64,000 bases of DNA, taken from contig RDEW01000046.1 of assembly GCA_011109175.1 (NCBI GenBank), positions 290,006-354,005 of the forward strand, in the 5' to 3' direction. This DNA comes from Dicyema japonicum. Taxonomy: Eukaryota > Dicyemida > Rhombozoa > Dicyemidae. The notes below the pieces were generated by a model, which saw only the letters and a list, made by a program, of their open reading frames with translations, did no database searches and was not told the DNA's origin. Both the position numbers and the translations under genes were made by a program. Positions 1 through 10,710 of the stretch are shown here, piece by piece. Numbering within the stretch: the stretch's first letter is position 1; each line of letters begins with the position of its first letter.

Positions 1-32
1 TTATTAAGATAAATTGAACCTTTTCTTTTAAA

Positions 33-703
33 TTATCGTGTTTTGAGAAAATTTTCCTGGGAAATCATTTTTTTGGCCCTCCATACTGATATCCTTAAAA
101 TTCTAAGGAATTGTAAAATTGTACTTTTCGCAGTGCTGATTTGAGAATATTTTTGCCAATTCCAAAGCATTATTACCAAAGTAATCTGTCTTAAGAACAT
201 TACAGTCAAGTAAAAGGAGTTTATTGATTATATTAAGACATCCTTCCATTGCTGCCTGATGTAAGGGGGTTGTTCCGTCAGAATTAATGCTAAGGTCACA
301 AATAATTCAACCAGTAAGGATCAGCTTTGTTATCTATAAGAAAGTCGAAACATTTGTCAGCCATGTCACCAATTTCTGAATTAATACATAAATGAAGAGC
401 TCTCCACTCACAAGAAGAAGCAATGTTTACATCAATTTTGTACTTATTTACGAAAAGATCAAGACAATTCAATCGTCCATTCAAGGCTGCAATATGGAAT
501 GGGTGAAATCCCTTATATGTTATTTATATAACAACATTTTCATCAAAAGTATTAAGTCTATGAGAAGGTTTAGTCCCTAAATATCGTTCAATCCAGACAG
601 TATCTCCAATAGAGGCAGCCATAAATAGCTCCCCTCTCTCATCTGAGTCAAGTTTGTTGCTGTTTTTAACAGAAAACTTTGTCAAACGATTTAATTTGTT
701 CAT
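33..703 (-). CDS. Ankyrin-repeat protein, four exons
   Basis: Reading the minus strand from the ATG at 703 and removing three introns of 24 (or 21), 22 and 22 nt gives a continuous 200-residue protein ending at the TAA at 33-35. Ankyrin signatures are visible: 'GFHPFHIAALNGRLNCLDLF' near residue 60, 'WRALHLCIN' near 90, 'DGTTPLHQAAMEGCLNII' near 125 and 'NNALELAKI' near 160, so about four repeats fill most of the chain. Ankyrin repeats are protein-binding scaffolds; the partner cannot be told from sequence. There is no signal peptide or transmembrane segment, so a cytosolic or nuclear location is inferred. The introns start GT and end AG; one splits a Cys codon. The first intron boundary is ambiguous by one codon. 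It could be the short relative of a larger ankyrin family. Confidence 0.8.
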
Positions 704-802
704 CTATTAATAATATTATTACGTTGCCTTGGTGACAATTTTATTATTTCTAATTTCATGTAAAATTTGTTGTCAATTTGAGTAACTCGAAAGTGACTCA
801 CA

Positions 803-952
803 ATGGAAGGAATTCAGGGTTGGCGAAACAACCAAATTTTGAAAGGCATTTTACTTAAAGTGAATACTAGTCTTTTTCTAATCTTAGTACCTTTTTTATT
901 TTAAACTTTTTAGAAATCTACTTATCCCAAGCAAGCCGTTATAAGCGGCTAA
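803..952 (+). CDS. Possible tiny two-exon gene (40 aa), unrecognised
   Basis: An ATG at 803 opens 28 codons, followed by a 27-nt GT..AG segment (887-913) with the pyrimidine-rich make-up of the other introns. A second exon follows in phase to a TAA at 950-952, giving 40 aa. The middle is hydrophobic ('ILLKVNTSLFLIL'). It lies 100 bp from and divergent to the ankyrin gene. I do not recognise the product. The match to local intron style is the only support, so chance is a real alternative. Confidence 0.25.
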
Positions 953-1555
953 ATGTAACTAACTACGCGAAAAATTTAACACATATTATCAATATTTGTA
1001 TACAATTCAAAAAGCAAAAGAATTTATAATTCATTTATTAACGAATATTTAAAATGAAATTGATTCACAAAATTTTACACTATATAAGGCATATTATTTG
1101 TTAAATAATACTAATTTAAGGAAGATTCTTGTAAAATTGGAGAATATGATGCAAAGGAATGAAAGCAATTGTGGAATCAACAGAGAAGTAATTTCTCCCA
1201 TTGTTAACGGAATTCCAGGCAACATCTTATGAAGTGGAGAACTCATTTCGATTCTTTACAAAATTTTAACGAAAGATAGAAAATTCCTACCCGAAAATGT
1301 AAAATTATCTAATTTTGTGTTTGAGCAAATAAAATCAAATCAACTTTTCATTTTTAGGGCAATTTAATTGATTTTTAAGGTCAATTTTTTGATTCAAAAG
1401 GCAACTTTGCTGTTGTCTTAATGATTATCAAATTCTCTAGATTTAGCATGCCATTTTATTTTTGAACCATCCAGAATGTTTTTCATTCATATATATATAT
1501 TTTAAGAATTTTGTATAACCGTAGAGTGAATTCCATAAAAGCCATCGCGTCATTC
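953..1555. other. AT-rich intergenic DNA, nothing recognised
   Basis: I see no coding exon flanked by plausible short introns, and no repeat shared with the rest of the window. There is a short AT dinucleotide run near 1490-1500. Confidence 0.5.
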
Positions 1556-2480
1556 TAGGTTCACCCTTCCGCTTCTCTGCAAGCCGTCCGATTAACCTGA
1601 TAAACTAGAGATGCCCAATAAAGCTAGACGTCTCAACAAAAATCGACTGGAAAACGAATAGGTTTACGATGCCGTAGTACTTTCTCCTTTTCAAATCTTC
1701 AGCAGTGCTCGCTACAGAACCCGGGCGCAACGATGACTTGAGCAAATTACCATTATAGAAAGTGTCCGTGCACGTTGAATCCCAAGCAAGCCACCTCCCT
1801 TGGCTCCATAATCGAGGCGTCTTCACCAATCATTCTGTCATCGTATTAAGAAGGGCCGAGATAACGTGGTCAATAGTAATGGGGAAAAGGAGAGGTTCAG
1901 ACAGATCACCTTGCTGAAAATTAGACGAAGATTCGAAAACATGTTCACCGAAGACAACCGAACTTTCAAATCCGTAAGAAAGATAGACAAATTTGGCTAT
2001 TTTAGGTGTCCCAGAAACGCAAAACTCCAGCATGCAGACACGCCTGATAGAATTAGCTTCACAAGTAGTTTGCGCTCTCTGGGATTACAGAAAAAGGCAA
2101 ACAAGCGTGTGATAAATGGTAGCCTCACATCGATGATGGACATAAATTACCATTTAGGTTGGAAACATAGCCTCACTCAACAATTACATACAAGTTTCAC
2201 TAAAATTTTTGATGCTAAACGTTTGAAGAAATTTCCAATGGCAATTGGATGAATACCACCGTTCGGTTTGTTAAATGCGAGTAAAAGAGCACTGAAGAAA
2301 AGGTTCCTCGTGAAATGGTTGATGGCACCACTGATTAGTCTGTTGACCAAATTTGTAATAGATCTTATTAATTTTCTATTAAGTTTTAAGATGAGATCTT
2401 TTACAAGCTCAATCGTAAACCATCAATCCCGCCGCTGCTGGAGCTGCGGAAAGATTGAATTTTGTTAATAACTGACTCCT
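1556..2480 (-). mobile_element. LINE-E non-LTR retrotransposon fragment
   Basis: On the minus strand there are reverse-transcriptase remnants: 'NFQQGDLSEPLLFPITIDHV' at about 1840-1930 corresponds to the RT 'QQGDPLGPLLF' block. The 3' domain typical of this family follows at 1605-1829 ('LAWDSTCTDTF' then 'LKRRKYYGIVNLFVF'). Several frameshifts are present. Related copies lie at 14875-15120 and 36880-37440 (same strand) and 22600-22830, 28550-29235 and 57065-57235 (opposite strand). The piece at 2250-2480 aligns with 37165-37420 base for base over long runs. Confidence 0.75.
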
Positions 2481-2539
2481 TTGAAATAAAAGTCACGGAA
2501 GACTATTTCAATGAGCTTTCATTCTATGTGGAAACCCCT

Positions 2540-2665
2540 CCAGTGGAGTGGGGGAGAGCAAATGATCCTTTTTCGCGCCGACCTGGCACTGGGCGCCACC
2601 TAGACAGGTGGATCACGTGACGCCACTCTAATAGGAAGAGAGGAGGAACAGACGAGTAAAACAGA
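2540..2665. repeat. Dispersed repeat R1, copy 1
   Basis: The stretch 'GAGCAAATGATCC' followed by a hairpin-like CACCT..AGGTGG and 'GTGACGC' recurs at 38005-38110, and more loosely at 50590-50740. All three are followed by an A-rich tract containing AGAGGAGGAACAGA or similar. It looks like a terminus of an interspersed element; the family is unknown. Confidence 0.55.
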
Positions 2666-2719
2666 AACTTCAATCAATTAGCCACGAAGCACACATGGCG
2701 CCACGCGGCTATTTTTTTC

Positions 2720-3420
2720 CTCTCTCATCACCTGTCTCCAAACCTAAGGGTTTCAGTTTATTTTATTTTTATTTTATTATTTTATTTAACACCCAAGACC
2801 ACGGTAAAACCAAAACTAACTATCACGTGATCCCGATGCGCTCCGCCAAAATCCTCATTCTTTCCCGGTGCTCCTCCCTCGTACTCACACAAGCTCGTAC
2901 TGGGCGGCTGACTATTTGCAGGGCCACCTTCCCGCATGCCGGAGTTTTGTTTAATGAGGGCCTCCAGAGTAGTCGGTCCGGTTCTGTGTCTCCCACAAGA
3001 CCATCGATCCGTCATTCTGAAAGCCTTCTTTTGAACGTCCTCGATTTTCTTAGTGTTCGTCCATGATAATGAAGGTCCCACGAAGCACACGCGTACGAGA
3101 TGCATGGTTCGATGTATTGCTTGTAAATGTTCATCAAGACTGGGTGGGTACCTGTCTTCCATATTCCAGATAAACATTTTAATACATTGATCCTCTTCTC
3201 GCACTTCAGAACAATGTTTGCCACGTGTGGTGACAAACATAGGTGTGTATGTAGTGTCACACCCAGGATCTTCTGACATTTGGTGAAGGGGATTTCAATG
3301 TTGTCCAATTTTAACTTGACAGTCATCTTCCCCAACCTTTTGTCCGAAGTAAACATAGACGTGACCGACTTTCTGGAATTAACCAGGGAGTGTGGGTTCT
3401 GAGGGCTCGTTACATTTATA
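2720..3420 (-). mobile_element. LINE-A 3' end, 5'-truncated copy
   Basis: Minus-strand translation gives the C-terminal part of a jockey/CR1-like RT protein: 'KILGVTLHTHLCLSPHVANI' and 'NIYKQYIEPCISYACASWDL', then one frameshift, then a tail ending 'RMRILAERIGIT' at a stop at 2823-2825. A 3' UTR and a tail of TAAAA-type units follow (2750-2790). The terminal GATCACGTGATC-like motif is shared with ten other copies in the window. Confidence 0.8.
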
Positions 3421-3509
3421 AATGACTGTATTAAAATGTTGTTTTTATTAACTTTAATATTTTATTAAATAACAAACATTGCAAAATTAATAGCGTGGTG
3501 TAGTTAGCA

Positions 3510-4649
3510 ATGGTTGACAGTACTAAACAAACTAGTTCTGATATGCTTCCAACAGTTATCCTCGTTGTAGGAATGGCTGGATCTGGAAAACTACATTCAT
3601 TAATGTTTGTTCAATTTAACAATTTCAGATGTTGAGCGACAAGCTTACACTAGAAGAGAAATCTCCTTATATAATAAATTTGGACCCTGCCGTATTAACC
3701 CCATACACTCCTATATTGGTGAAATAGCTTGTTTATCTTAGACATTCGTGACAATGTTTCATACACTAAAGTTAGACAAGACTACAACTTAGGTCCAAAT
3801 GGAGCTATTGTTACTTCTTTTAAATTTATACGCTACAAGATTTGATCAGGTTTATATTATATTATTGTTAGATTATAAAACTGATTGAGGATAAAAAGGG
3901 AAAATATAAGTATTTGTTGTTGTCATTTTGATATGTTTTGATTGACACTCCTGGACAGATAGAAGTCTTCACGTGGTCTGCTTCTGGGACAATAATTACT
4001 GATCTGCTAGTACTATCTTAATAATTTAGGCCTTTTCTTTCCCTACGTGTGTATTTTACATAACTGACTCTCGAATGAGCAGTAACCCAATAACATTTAT
4101 GAGTAACATGTTGTATACTTGCTCGATTATGTATAAATTTGGTCTACCTTTTCTGTTGTGTTTAAATAAAGTTAGTATTATGTGAATTGTAGTGTGACTT
4201 GGCTGGCAGTGAGCTGGTCTCTAAATGGATTAAGAACTTTGAATTATACAGTGATGCTTTGGAAGAAGATCCTTCCTATGCTGCAAACTTAAGTAGATCA
4301 CTTAGTTTTGTCTTGGATAAGTTTTATGAGGCTGTGGAGGTATTAATTTGGTTATTATTAGACTGTTTCTGTTTCTTCCACTGTAGGAACTGGTTTTGAG
4401 GATATAGTCTTTATCATTGATAAACTCAGACATCTTTATTTTTCGTTATTGCTTATCTTTATTGTAGTGAATATGTTCCTCATTACAAAAAAACAAAGAT
4501 GAATAGAAAGGGCATGGGTTTTTCTTATTTATATTTCAGTGGACTCTATTGAGGTTGGAGGCGTTGACGAGGATGAGTTTGAAGGAGTTAATGAAGACCA
4601 AGATGATGTTTTGGATTCTCAATTTGAAAAGAGAATGAATTTAAATTGA
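3510..4649 (+). CDS. GPN1: GPN-loop GTPase 1 (XAB1/NPA3), with disrupting lesions
   Basis: GPN1 is a GTPase needed to assemble and import RNA polymerase II. Seen here are the Walker A region 'VVGMAGSGK' (frameshifted directly after), the GPN-loop segment '[10 protein letters not shown]', the family-specific '[19 protein letters not shown]', '[19 protein letters not shown]' and the guanine-binding 'LNKCDL', then an acidic tail ending at 4647-4649. About nine introns of 20-24 nt are inferred. Three single-base indels lie at roughly 3587-3592 (one A missing in the P-loop), 3708-3712 and 3818-3822. The acceptor of the intron just before 'YVLIDTPGQ' (near 3940) reads TG instead of AG. Corrected, the chain would be about 313 aa, shorter than the human ~374. 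Either consensus errors in homopolymers or a decaying copy explains this; the second half of the gene is intact. Confidence 0.85.
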
Positions 4650-5025
4650 TTTTTAATTTTGTTTAATATGTCAAACCTTTATTGTTGTTCATGAATTTTG
4701 TAGAGGATGCAAAATCCGAGAATTTGGTTGTCTTATATACTTTGTCGCATGTAGGGACAAATGACTACAATGGATTTTGAATAAAGAAAAAATATTTATT
4801 ATATAGAAATAACAGGGCGACCACGTCGATTCTCTTGAGTATTAGTTTTGTTTTCCAATGAAAAAATAAAATTCCTCACCTAAGATGATGGCTTGTTGAG
4901 CGCATTTTCATACAAATTGTAAAAGGGATCGCGTTCTCAATCACAAGAACTGCACATTATTTTATGACGCATTGGAATTTAATAAAAAATTTGATATTCC
5001 AAAAACATAAAATTGCATAGACCAC
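4650..5025. other. Intergenic, nothing recognised
   Basis: This AT-rich spacer lies between GPN1 and the next LINE-A end. No exon or repeat is supportable. Confidence 0.5.
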
Positions 5026-5150
5026 GGTAACACCAAACTAACTACTTACGTGGTCTCGGCACGCCTCAACAGAGAACTCAACTTGACCCGATCTTCCTCC
5101 TTCGAGCCCACAAAGGCACATATCGACCATATAACTGGATGTTCTTGATT
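5026..5150 (-). mobile_element. LINE-A 3' terminus
   Basis: The minus strand reads '..VKLSSLLRRAETT' and a TAA at 5046-5048, followed by the shared 3' UTR (AGTTAGTTTGGTGTTACCGTGGTCT). It is a strongly truncated copy. Confidence 0.65.
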
Positions 5151-5244
5151 GTGGTAACACTGGTAATATTCAACAAATTTATTTTTCTTCACATGTTCGA
5201 TTAATTTTTAAGTTTAATAGAATAATTAGTTTATTAATAATTAG

Positions 5245-5774
5245 TTATTGTTGGACCATTCGTTTCTTACGGTCATTAAGTTCTGATTGGTAGCCATCCT
5301 TCATAGTATCAGTCATGTAACATAGAATAGCATTCCAAGCCTCTTTTGTTGAATCGTTATAATTTTCCTTCAATTCATGTCGCCACACAAATTGAAAAGC
5401 TTCAATAAAGACATCCCAATATGCTGGTTTGAATCCTTTAAAATCAACATGTCTCCTTCCTAATCCGAAAAGTAGAGGTCTCAGAGTAGCATCAAGGTCA
5501 TTAATATTAACCACAGCTGCATTGACTGCCTGCATGAATCTTGAAGCGTGAATTATGAATTCATCGTCAGAAGCCAAATCCCCCTCACCTTTGAAAGAAA
5601 ATAAAGTTTTGAACTCTGGTCTGATTTCAAAAATCCTCAAAAATATTTTAGTCCCTATTTTTAATAAATCCTTTGATAAATAGGACCATGTTTTGTGGAC
5701 AATCTAAATTATTTATTTGTTTATACTTTGACTTGTTTTTCATTAAAGTTCTTTTGTGTTTTTTGATCCCCCAT
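5245..5774 (-). CDS. Globin, neuroglobin-like
   Basis: The chain starts at the ATG at 5774. One 23-nt GT..AG intron (5704-5726) separates a 16-codon first exon from the rest, giving about 168 aa. The globin fold is clear: 'IVHKTWSYLSKDL' (helix A), 'FLRIFEIRPEFKTLF' (B-C), 'EFIIHASRFMQAVNAAVVNI' with the E7 distal His, and 'LRPLLFGLGRRHVDFKGF' with the F8 proximal His. 'YWDVFIEAFQFVWRHEL' and 'AWNAILCYMTDTMKDGYQ' are helices G and H. The layout is closest to neuroglobin-type intracellular globins. It would bind haem and O2 or NO in the cytosol; which of these matters is not visible. In a parasite of poorly oxygenated host tissue an O2-handling role is plausible but inferred. Confidence 0.9.
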
Positions 5775-6419
5775 TTTTGGACGTTTCACATGATGGATTG
5801 ACATATCTGAAGACTGGCTACATCCCATTTAAATTAATCCTAAATTGTTCACTTAAATAACGTATAATTAATGCTTATTCAAATATTAACAATGTCCAAT
5901 TTCGTATTTCTTTACAAATTAATTTCATCCTACTATAATAATACAAGACGAATGTAAATAAATTATCTAATTTCTATTTAAGATATTCATCATAACCAAT
6001 GGAAATCACCCTCAATTCCTTACAGCAGTTAACTGATATCCTTATACTCTCCATATCAAAGTCAGTTGTCTCTTCTCTTCTCCCATCCAATAGGATGCCC
6101 TTGGAGCTACCACATGCCAGTTTTACAAGTTGATTGGAAACAAATATGAACTTTTTAACACCTTTATCACATGTTTGTGTTTAATTACCGTATTCTCCAG
6201 AACTTTCCTCTTGATTAAATTTGATTAATATTGAATCAAATAAAAGTTTCCAGATTTGATTCTTCAGCACACTTAATAATAAAAATGTAATCATCTGCAT
6301 CTTATCATATTTAATAGATCACTTTTAAAAGTTACCAAAGTCAGTCCTCTCCAAAAATTATTTTTGTTAAATACAATCAACAGGATTAAGATGTAACAGG
6401 GATGGTCCTTTGGTTGTAA
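5775..6419. other. Intergenic, possibly degenerate retroelement
   Basis: The minus strand near 6240-6300 reads 'ADDYIFIIKCAEESNLETFI', which resembles the RT '(Y/F)xDD' block, but the flanks are full of stops. I do not assign a family. Confidence 0.3.
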
Positions 6420-6734
6420 GAAAAAAACAGTGATGGAAAGCTCAAGAAGAAGCTATCTGACGGCCTTGGGGTAAAGTACTTCAAAAGAGATAATTACTTC
6501 TTCTCTAAGAAGGGACAAGCTTGGTGTCTTCTTGATTTCTCTACTATTACAGAATACGCGGATGTACCGATTTATCTACCGGATATTGGTAGAGACCACA
6601 TTCCGCTAATATACGTAAATCTGAGAATGATTAAGGAACCTGGAGTCTTTGCCGGGTACGACATGAAGAACATAATTTGGCATCACTATAAGATGTTCAT
6701 TGCAAAGGAGTTGATTCCTTGGTTCTACGATTAG
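6420..6734 (+). CDS. Unidentified 104-codon open frame, part of repeat family X
   Basis: An uninterrupted frame without an ATG runs from 6420 to the TAG at 6732-6734. It reads '..YFKRDNYFFSKKGQAWCLLDF', 'VPIYLPDIGRDHIPLIYVNL', 'GYDMKNIIWHHYKMFIAKEL' and ends 'IPWFYD'. I do not recognise the protein. The DNA from about 6690 to 6840 recurs at 43640-43790 and 16195-16270 on the other strand, so the frame most likely belongs to the 3' end of an interspersed element rather than to a host gene. No intron-like segment or start codon is evident. Confidence 0.45.
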   Translation, partial: EKNSDGKLKKKLSDGLGVKYFKRDNYFFSKKGQAWCLLDFSTITEYADVPIYLPDIGRDHIPLIYVNLRMIKEPGVFAGYDMKNIIWHHYKMFIAKELIPWFYD

Positions 6735-6842
6735 TCAAAATTAACTGTACTTTACTTAAATAAAGTGTGTGTCCTGCCTATGCGGAGCTATAAATATTAT
6801 GGCTCTAGTGAAAAGGCTGTTATTATTATTGAGCTCAAGACT
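6690..6842 (+). repeat. Family X 3' terminus with TTA-type tail
   Basis: The shared segments are GTACAGTTAATTTTGACTAA, TTAAATAAAGTGTGTGTC, CCTGCCTATGCGGAGCTATA and GTGAAAAGGCTGTTATTATT. The two other copies (43640-43790, 16195-16270) are inverted relative to this one. The end in a TTA microsatellite resembles a non-LTR 3' tail. Confidence 0.65.
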
Positions 6843-8085
6843 CGTCTGGAAATTGATAAAACATGTAAACGAATAACGTACCTGACTTTATACTATCTGA
6901 AAAGTTTTGCAAGAAAAATATACTCAAGAACGATGTTGTCTCTATTCCCTGGCACATCAAGAAGATTGTGTTGAAAAGAAATAATCTAAGGACGCAACTT
7001 CATAGTAGTATGCAGTTAAGTTAATATCATCAAATTCTAATTGAGACTTTTAGTGGTCAATCGGAAAGGGTTTTAGTCATCTTGTAATTGTTTTTAGGAC
7101 TGACTTTATTCTTGTATTTTCCGAGTTTTATTTATAAACAAGAATCTTAGGCAAAAACACCATAGTTTATCGTTGTTCTGATAAATTTTCTGTTGATAAT
7201 TGTTAAGTCTCCTTACTCAGATCAAATAGCGTATTCTTCACGGCCTGGAAAAACTTGAGCTTTTCTGAGATTATTTGGATACGTATGTAACATGTTTTGT
7301 TGGCTTTAGATTCAACTGACAAGAATCAGTAGTTAAGAGAGTTGAGGTAATTAAGGTCCACCCAGATAGAAATATTATCAAAGTGTGTTTATAGAATTGA
7401 AGAAGCAATGACAACACCATGATGACGTGAAGCAAACATAATTTTAGCACATAAACGCAATAGTGTATTTGAGTCAGTTGACAAACTTGATAAGTGTAGG
7501 TTGAATGAAGGAGAACAGAGCCTTAAAAAACAGTAGTTGGATATAAAACAAGATTTTCATTTAAATGATCTTCTTACTAAAAGTTTTTGTTGGTGTTCTG
7601 TCGAACGGCCTTTTTTGAGACAAAAATTGTTCGCTTTGGAGGTTTGTGGTTATTAAATCCATTCTTTTAAAATGAGTAAGTTTTAAAAGTCAGTTGTTGA
7701 ATAGTAAAGAGCACAAATCTCGTGTTGGGATTCGACAAATGGAGGGTGCGGTTCGATGAAATACTATTTCCGAACTTTTTGAAACAAAAGGAACATAGAA
7801 CGGGAAAAGGATGGATCGGAAAGATCGTGTATAGGTTTTAAAATATCAATTATCGTTGATTTTTTTTCAGAGAATAGGTACCACCGATCCTTGAGTAATT
7901 TGGTTTTTGGTTGGTTAAAGCAAAAAAACCCGTTCGGAGAGAGATTTTTTCAAATTATTATTTGACTAGGTCGTTTAGATCTCTACATTCAAGTTTCGAG
8001 AGTTAGCAACAAGTTGTATAATTAGGGACATGGAAAATATGACTCGTTTATGTTATCGTCAAGTGGTTCTCCTGGAGGCACTCAA
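6843..8085. other. Intergenic, no gene recognised
   Basis: The region is AT-rich with scattered short frames and no domain I can name. It may contain old transposon sequence near 7640-7990, but no motif is convincing. Confidence 0.45.
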
Positions 8086-8089
8086 TGCC

Positions 8090-9130
8090 AATAGGCTTTA
8101 AAAAAGACCATTCTCTCCCCTCCTCGTCACATCCTTGCATGGGGTAACTCCTATTATCCTCGGACCAGCTGACTCTCAAATATGTTTGAGATGTTTAGTG
8201 ACAATTACTCCCGATCTGCCTTCGCCGTTTTTTCAACGTAGCTTTCTAACTGTAGATCCTCCAAAATGTACCTGAAAAATATATCCCAGTTTATCATGGC
8301 TTTAATGCATCAGGGCCCATATGCGAGAAGGAGTTGATTTTCCATCGATATTCAGAAGGCTTTCGACTCGGTCTCAAAAAATCACCTTACAAAAAAGATC
8401 TTTGACTCTAATATTCACCCGAATTTTTAAACTCTGTCTGGAAAACTTCCTGTCAGGATGTCGTGGAAGCGTATTCCTGGCGAAAAGAGAGATCACGACT
8501 GTTTCCAAAAGGAGTTCCACAGTGCTCTCCGCTATCAATGGCATTATTTAGTTTTTCCTTGACGATGTCTGACAGATTGACGCCCCAAACAAATTACTCT
8601 TGCCCCATGCAGATGCTATCGTCCAAACCTCAAGGAACCGTTCCACCTCCGTGGGGACCGCAGTAATCCAAGTGTACCTGGATCGTATGATGAATTAGCT
8701 CTTATGGAATAAACATTTCTGTGTCATCATCAAAATCTACTCTATTCACGTCTGATCGCCTGCTACAAGGATGTTCCCGAAGTATGCCTGGGACATGTGC
8801 CTATAGCTGATTCGAAGAACTCTAAAATCCGTGGCATGACAAATGAATCATTGATGACCTTCACAAAACATTCCGACCGAATACTAACTAAAGGACTTCA
8901 GAAGTTGAATTTCCTCCAGGCAATTGTTGTGAAGAGCCCTCACCAATTAGAAGATTGCATATGCAAATTATAGTCAAACTATCGTTCCCGCTATAGAATA
9001 TGCTTGTGTTTCATAGAATTATGCACTCTATGTTGTCGTTGGTTCCTACAAGAGAAGACAAGGCTTCAAGTGGCAATGGTGGCTTTTTCCGGCTAGCCTC
9101 GATCTTCAAGGCATTCGTCCAAGAGATGGA
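8090..9130 (+). mobile_element. LINE-A reverse-transcriptase fragment
   Basis: Plus-strand frames contain 'DIQKAFDSVSKNHLTKKIFD' (RT, about 8345-8410), a 'GVPQCSPLSMALF' block (8500-8550) and the active-site region degraded to 'LPHADAIVQTSRNRS' (8600). Further downstream is 'AIEYACVS' (8985). Four or more frame breaks are present. The close relative at 43010-43105 reads 'SIDIQKPFNSVLRTHLTKKI'. Confidence 0.75.
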
Positions 9131-9149
9131 TGGGCCCTATATACCACAT

Positions 9150-9590
9150 GCATAAGAGATGCACGGTTCAATTAATTGTTTAGCTCAAAACGAAATGCTT
9201 TTCGATCTTCCATAAGTCTGTGAGGCATTTCAGAACATTAGTTTTCTTTTCGCATTTCGTAATTGCGTTTTCAACATGGGGGGAGAATGACATATGCATG
9301 TCAAAAGTCACTCCAAGGATCCTTTGGGATTTTCTGAAAGGAATAGCTTCACTGTTTGCCTTCAGTTCGACCGTCCGTCTTCCCAGTCTCTTGTCTAAAG
9401 TAAATAGGGTTGTGACAGACTTTACACTGCTGGAAGTTAGGCGATTCTTCGATAGCCATTTATCAAGACGGTCCAGGTTTTCTTGCAATTTCGAAGTGGT
9501 AATCAGGATGTCCTGATCGCGTGACGCAATGAGCCTGGACATAATCACCAGTATTAACTGACTTTTCAATGCACATCTCACGTCGTTTTC
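9150..9590 (-). mobile_element. LINE-A C-terminal fragment, inverted relative to neighbours
   Basis: A minus-strand frame encodes 'LQENLDRLDKWLSKNRLTSS', 'RILGVTFDMHMSFSPHVENA' and 'NVLKCLTDLWKI'. The plus-oriented LINE-A pieces on both sides suggest an inversion or a nested insertion. Confidence 0.75.
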
Positions 9591-9594
9591 AGTG

Positions 9595-9795
9595 AAGTGA
9601 ATCGTATCCGGTTGTTCTAACTTATGCCGACGACATCGTCATTGCGTCACGCACTCGACCAATACATGCTTGTGTGGAGTCGAGGGAGAAGCATCAGGCC
9701 AAGATGAGGTCCCTGCTAGATCGTGCTGGGATCACGTGATTAGTTAGTTTGTGTAATCGTGGTCTCTGGTGTTGTTATTATTAGGACAATTTCCA
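9595..9795 (+). mobile_element. LINE-A fragment with intact YADD joined to the 3' end
   Basis: The plus strand reads 'VVLTYADDIVIASRTRP' and, only about 25 codons later, the terminal 'KMRSLLDRAGIT' with the stop at 9737-9739. The 3' UTR and a TTATTATTA tail end near 9785. The whole thumb-to-C-terminal part expected between these is missing. Confidence 0.75.
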
Positions 9796-9799
9796 CCCT

Positions 9800-10580
9800 A
9801 ATGATAAGATATTTCTCCGTGGACAGTTAATATACCCTCGAATACGACGCAATAATGTTCAGCCTGATCTTTGGGATTTGTTAAGAATCTTCCATTCACA
9901 TCATAGAGTTTAAGTTTGTTTGTTTTTTTCTGTTAAGCAGGCGAATTGCAGTGAACCTTTTTGATGAGTCCTTGAGCTATTCAACTTCTGCAACTCTTAG
10001 ATCAAGTAGGTTAGTGCCGTGATTCTTATTCAAAATCTTTAAAGTTTTCTGGGTGGATGTTCGTATAGACTTCAAGATTTGTTTCTTGTTCAGATCTGAC
10101 GTATTTTCCTGTTGTAGTCTTAGTTCCCTTTGTTATTTAACGAGTGCGGGGACATCTGGACATTTTTACATAGTGCTGGGAACCACATTCAGATACTTTC
10201 ATTTGCTCCCGAAAGGATCCCTTTCATTGTCTCGGCCCAGATGCCTCCTGGAGGAAGTCCGGCATCCAGGTTTCGGAAGATTCGTAATTGACAGTTGCTA
10301 GTTGTCCCTGATCAATGTAGAGCAATACAGTTGTTCCATTTTGTAGCTTCTTTTTACATCTACGTTTAGCTCTCTATCGTAGGTCAGTTGATGTCCTTGT
10401 AGTGAACTTGGCAGAGACTATCTAGTGATCACTGTCAATAACTGCACTTCCGTAAGACCTCGAGGCACGTAGGAGTGATTTTTCTTTGATTCAGCAGATG
10501 ATCTATTCAATTTAGTTGAAAATGTTAATAGAGCCTTCGGTAGGTAAGAATCGTTGGCCTGTCCATGTCGTTTATGACCA
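9800..10580 (-). mobile_element. LINE-B fragment: endonuclease end and pre-RT region
   Basis: In minus-strand order there is the end of the AP endonuclease domain ('VIDSDH.IVSAKF', 10420-10450). It is followed by the lysine-rich pre-RT region ('LKDSSKRFTAIRLLNRKKQ', about 9900-9990), which parallels 'LKDNSQMYLAARLLRH' in the better copy at 18091-18579. Stops and frameshifts are frequent. Confidence 0.6.
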
Positions 10581-10710
10581 ACATGAAAGCTATTGTTTTT
10601 GATGGAATTGGAAAAAATAAAATTAATACAATAGATAAAAACTAAAAATAAAAAAAGAATTATATATTTAAAAAACAATAAATTACGTGTTCTGTTTCGT
10701 ATTAATCAAA

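Noticed and set aside
1866-2252. 128-codon plus-strand open frame
   Set aside because: It is the antisense shadow of the LINE-E RT ('QQGDLSEPLLF' on the minus strand).
10418-10678. Minus-strand open frame with a hydrophobic start that looks like a membrane protein
   Set aside because: Its second half is the LINE-B endonuclease end in a shifted frame; the hydrophobic part is low-complexity T/A sequence.
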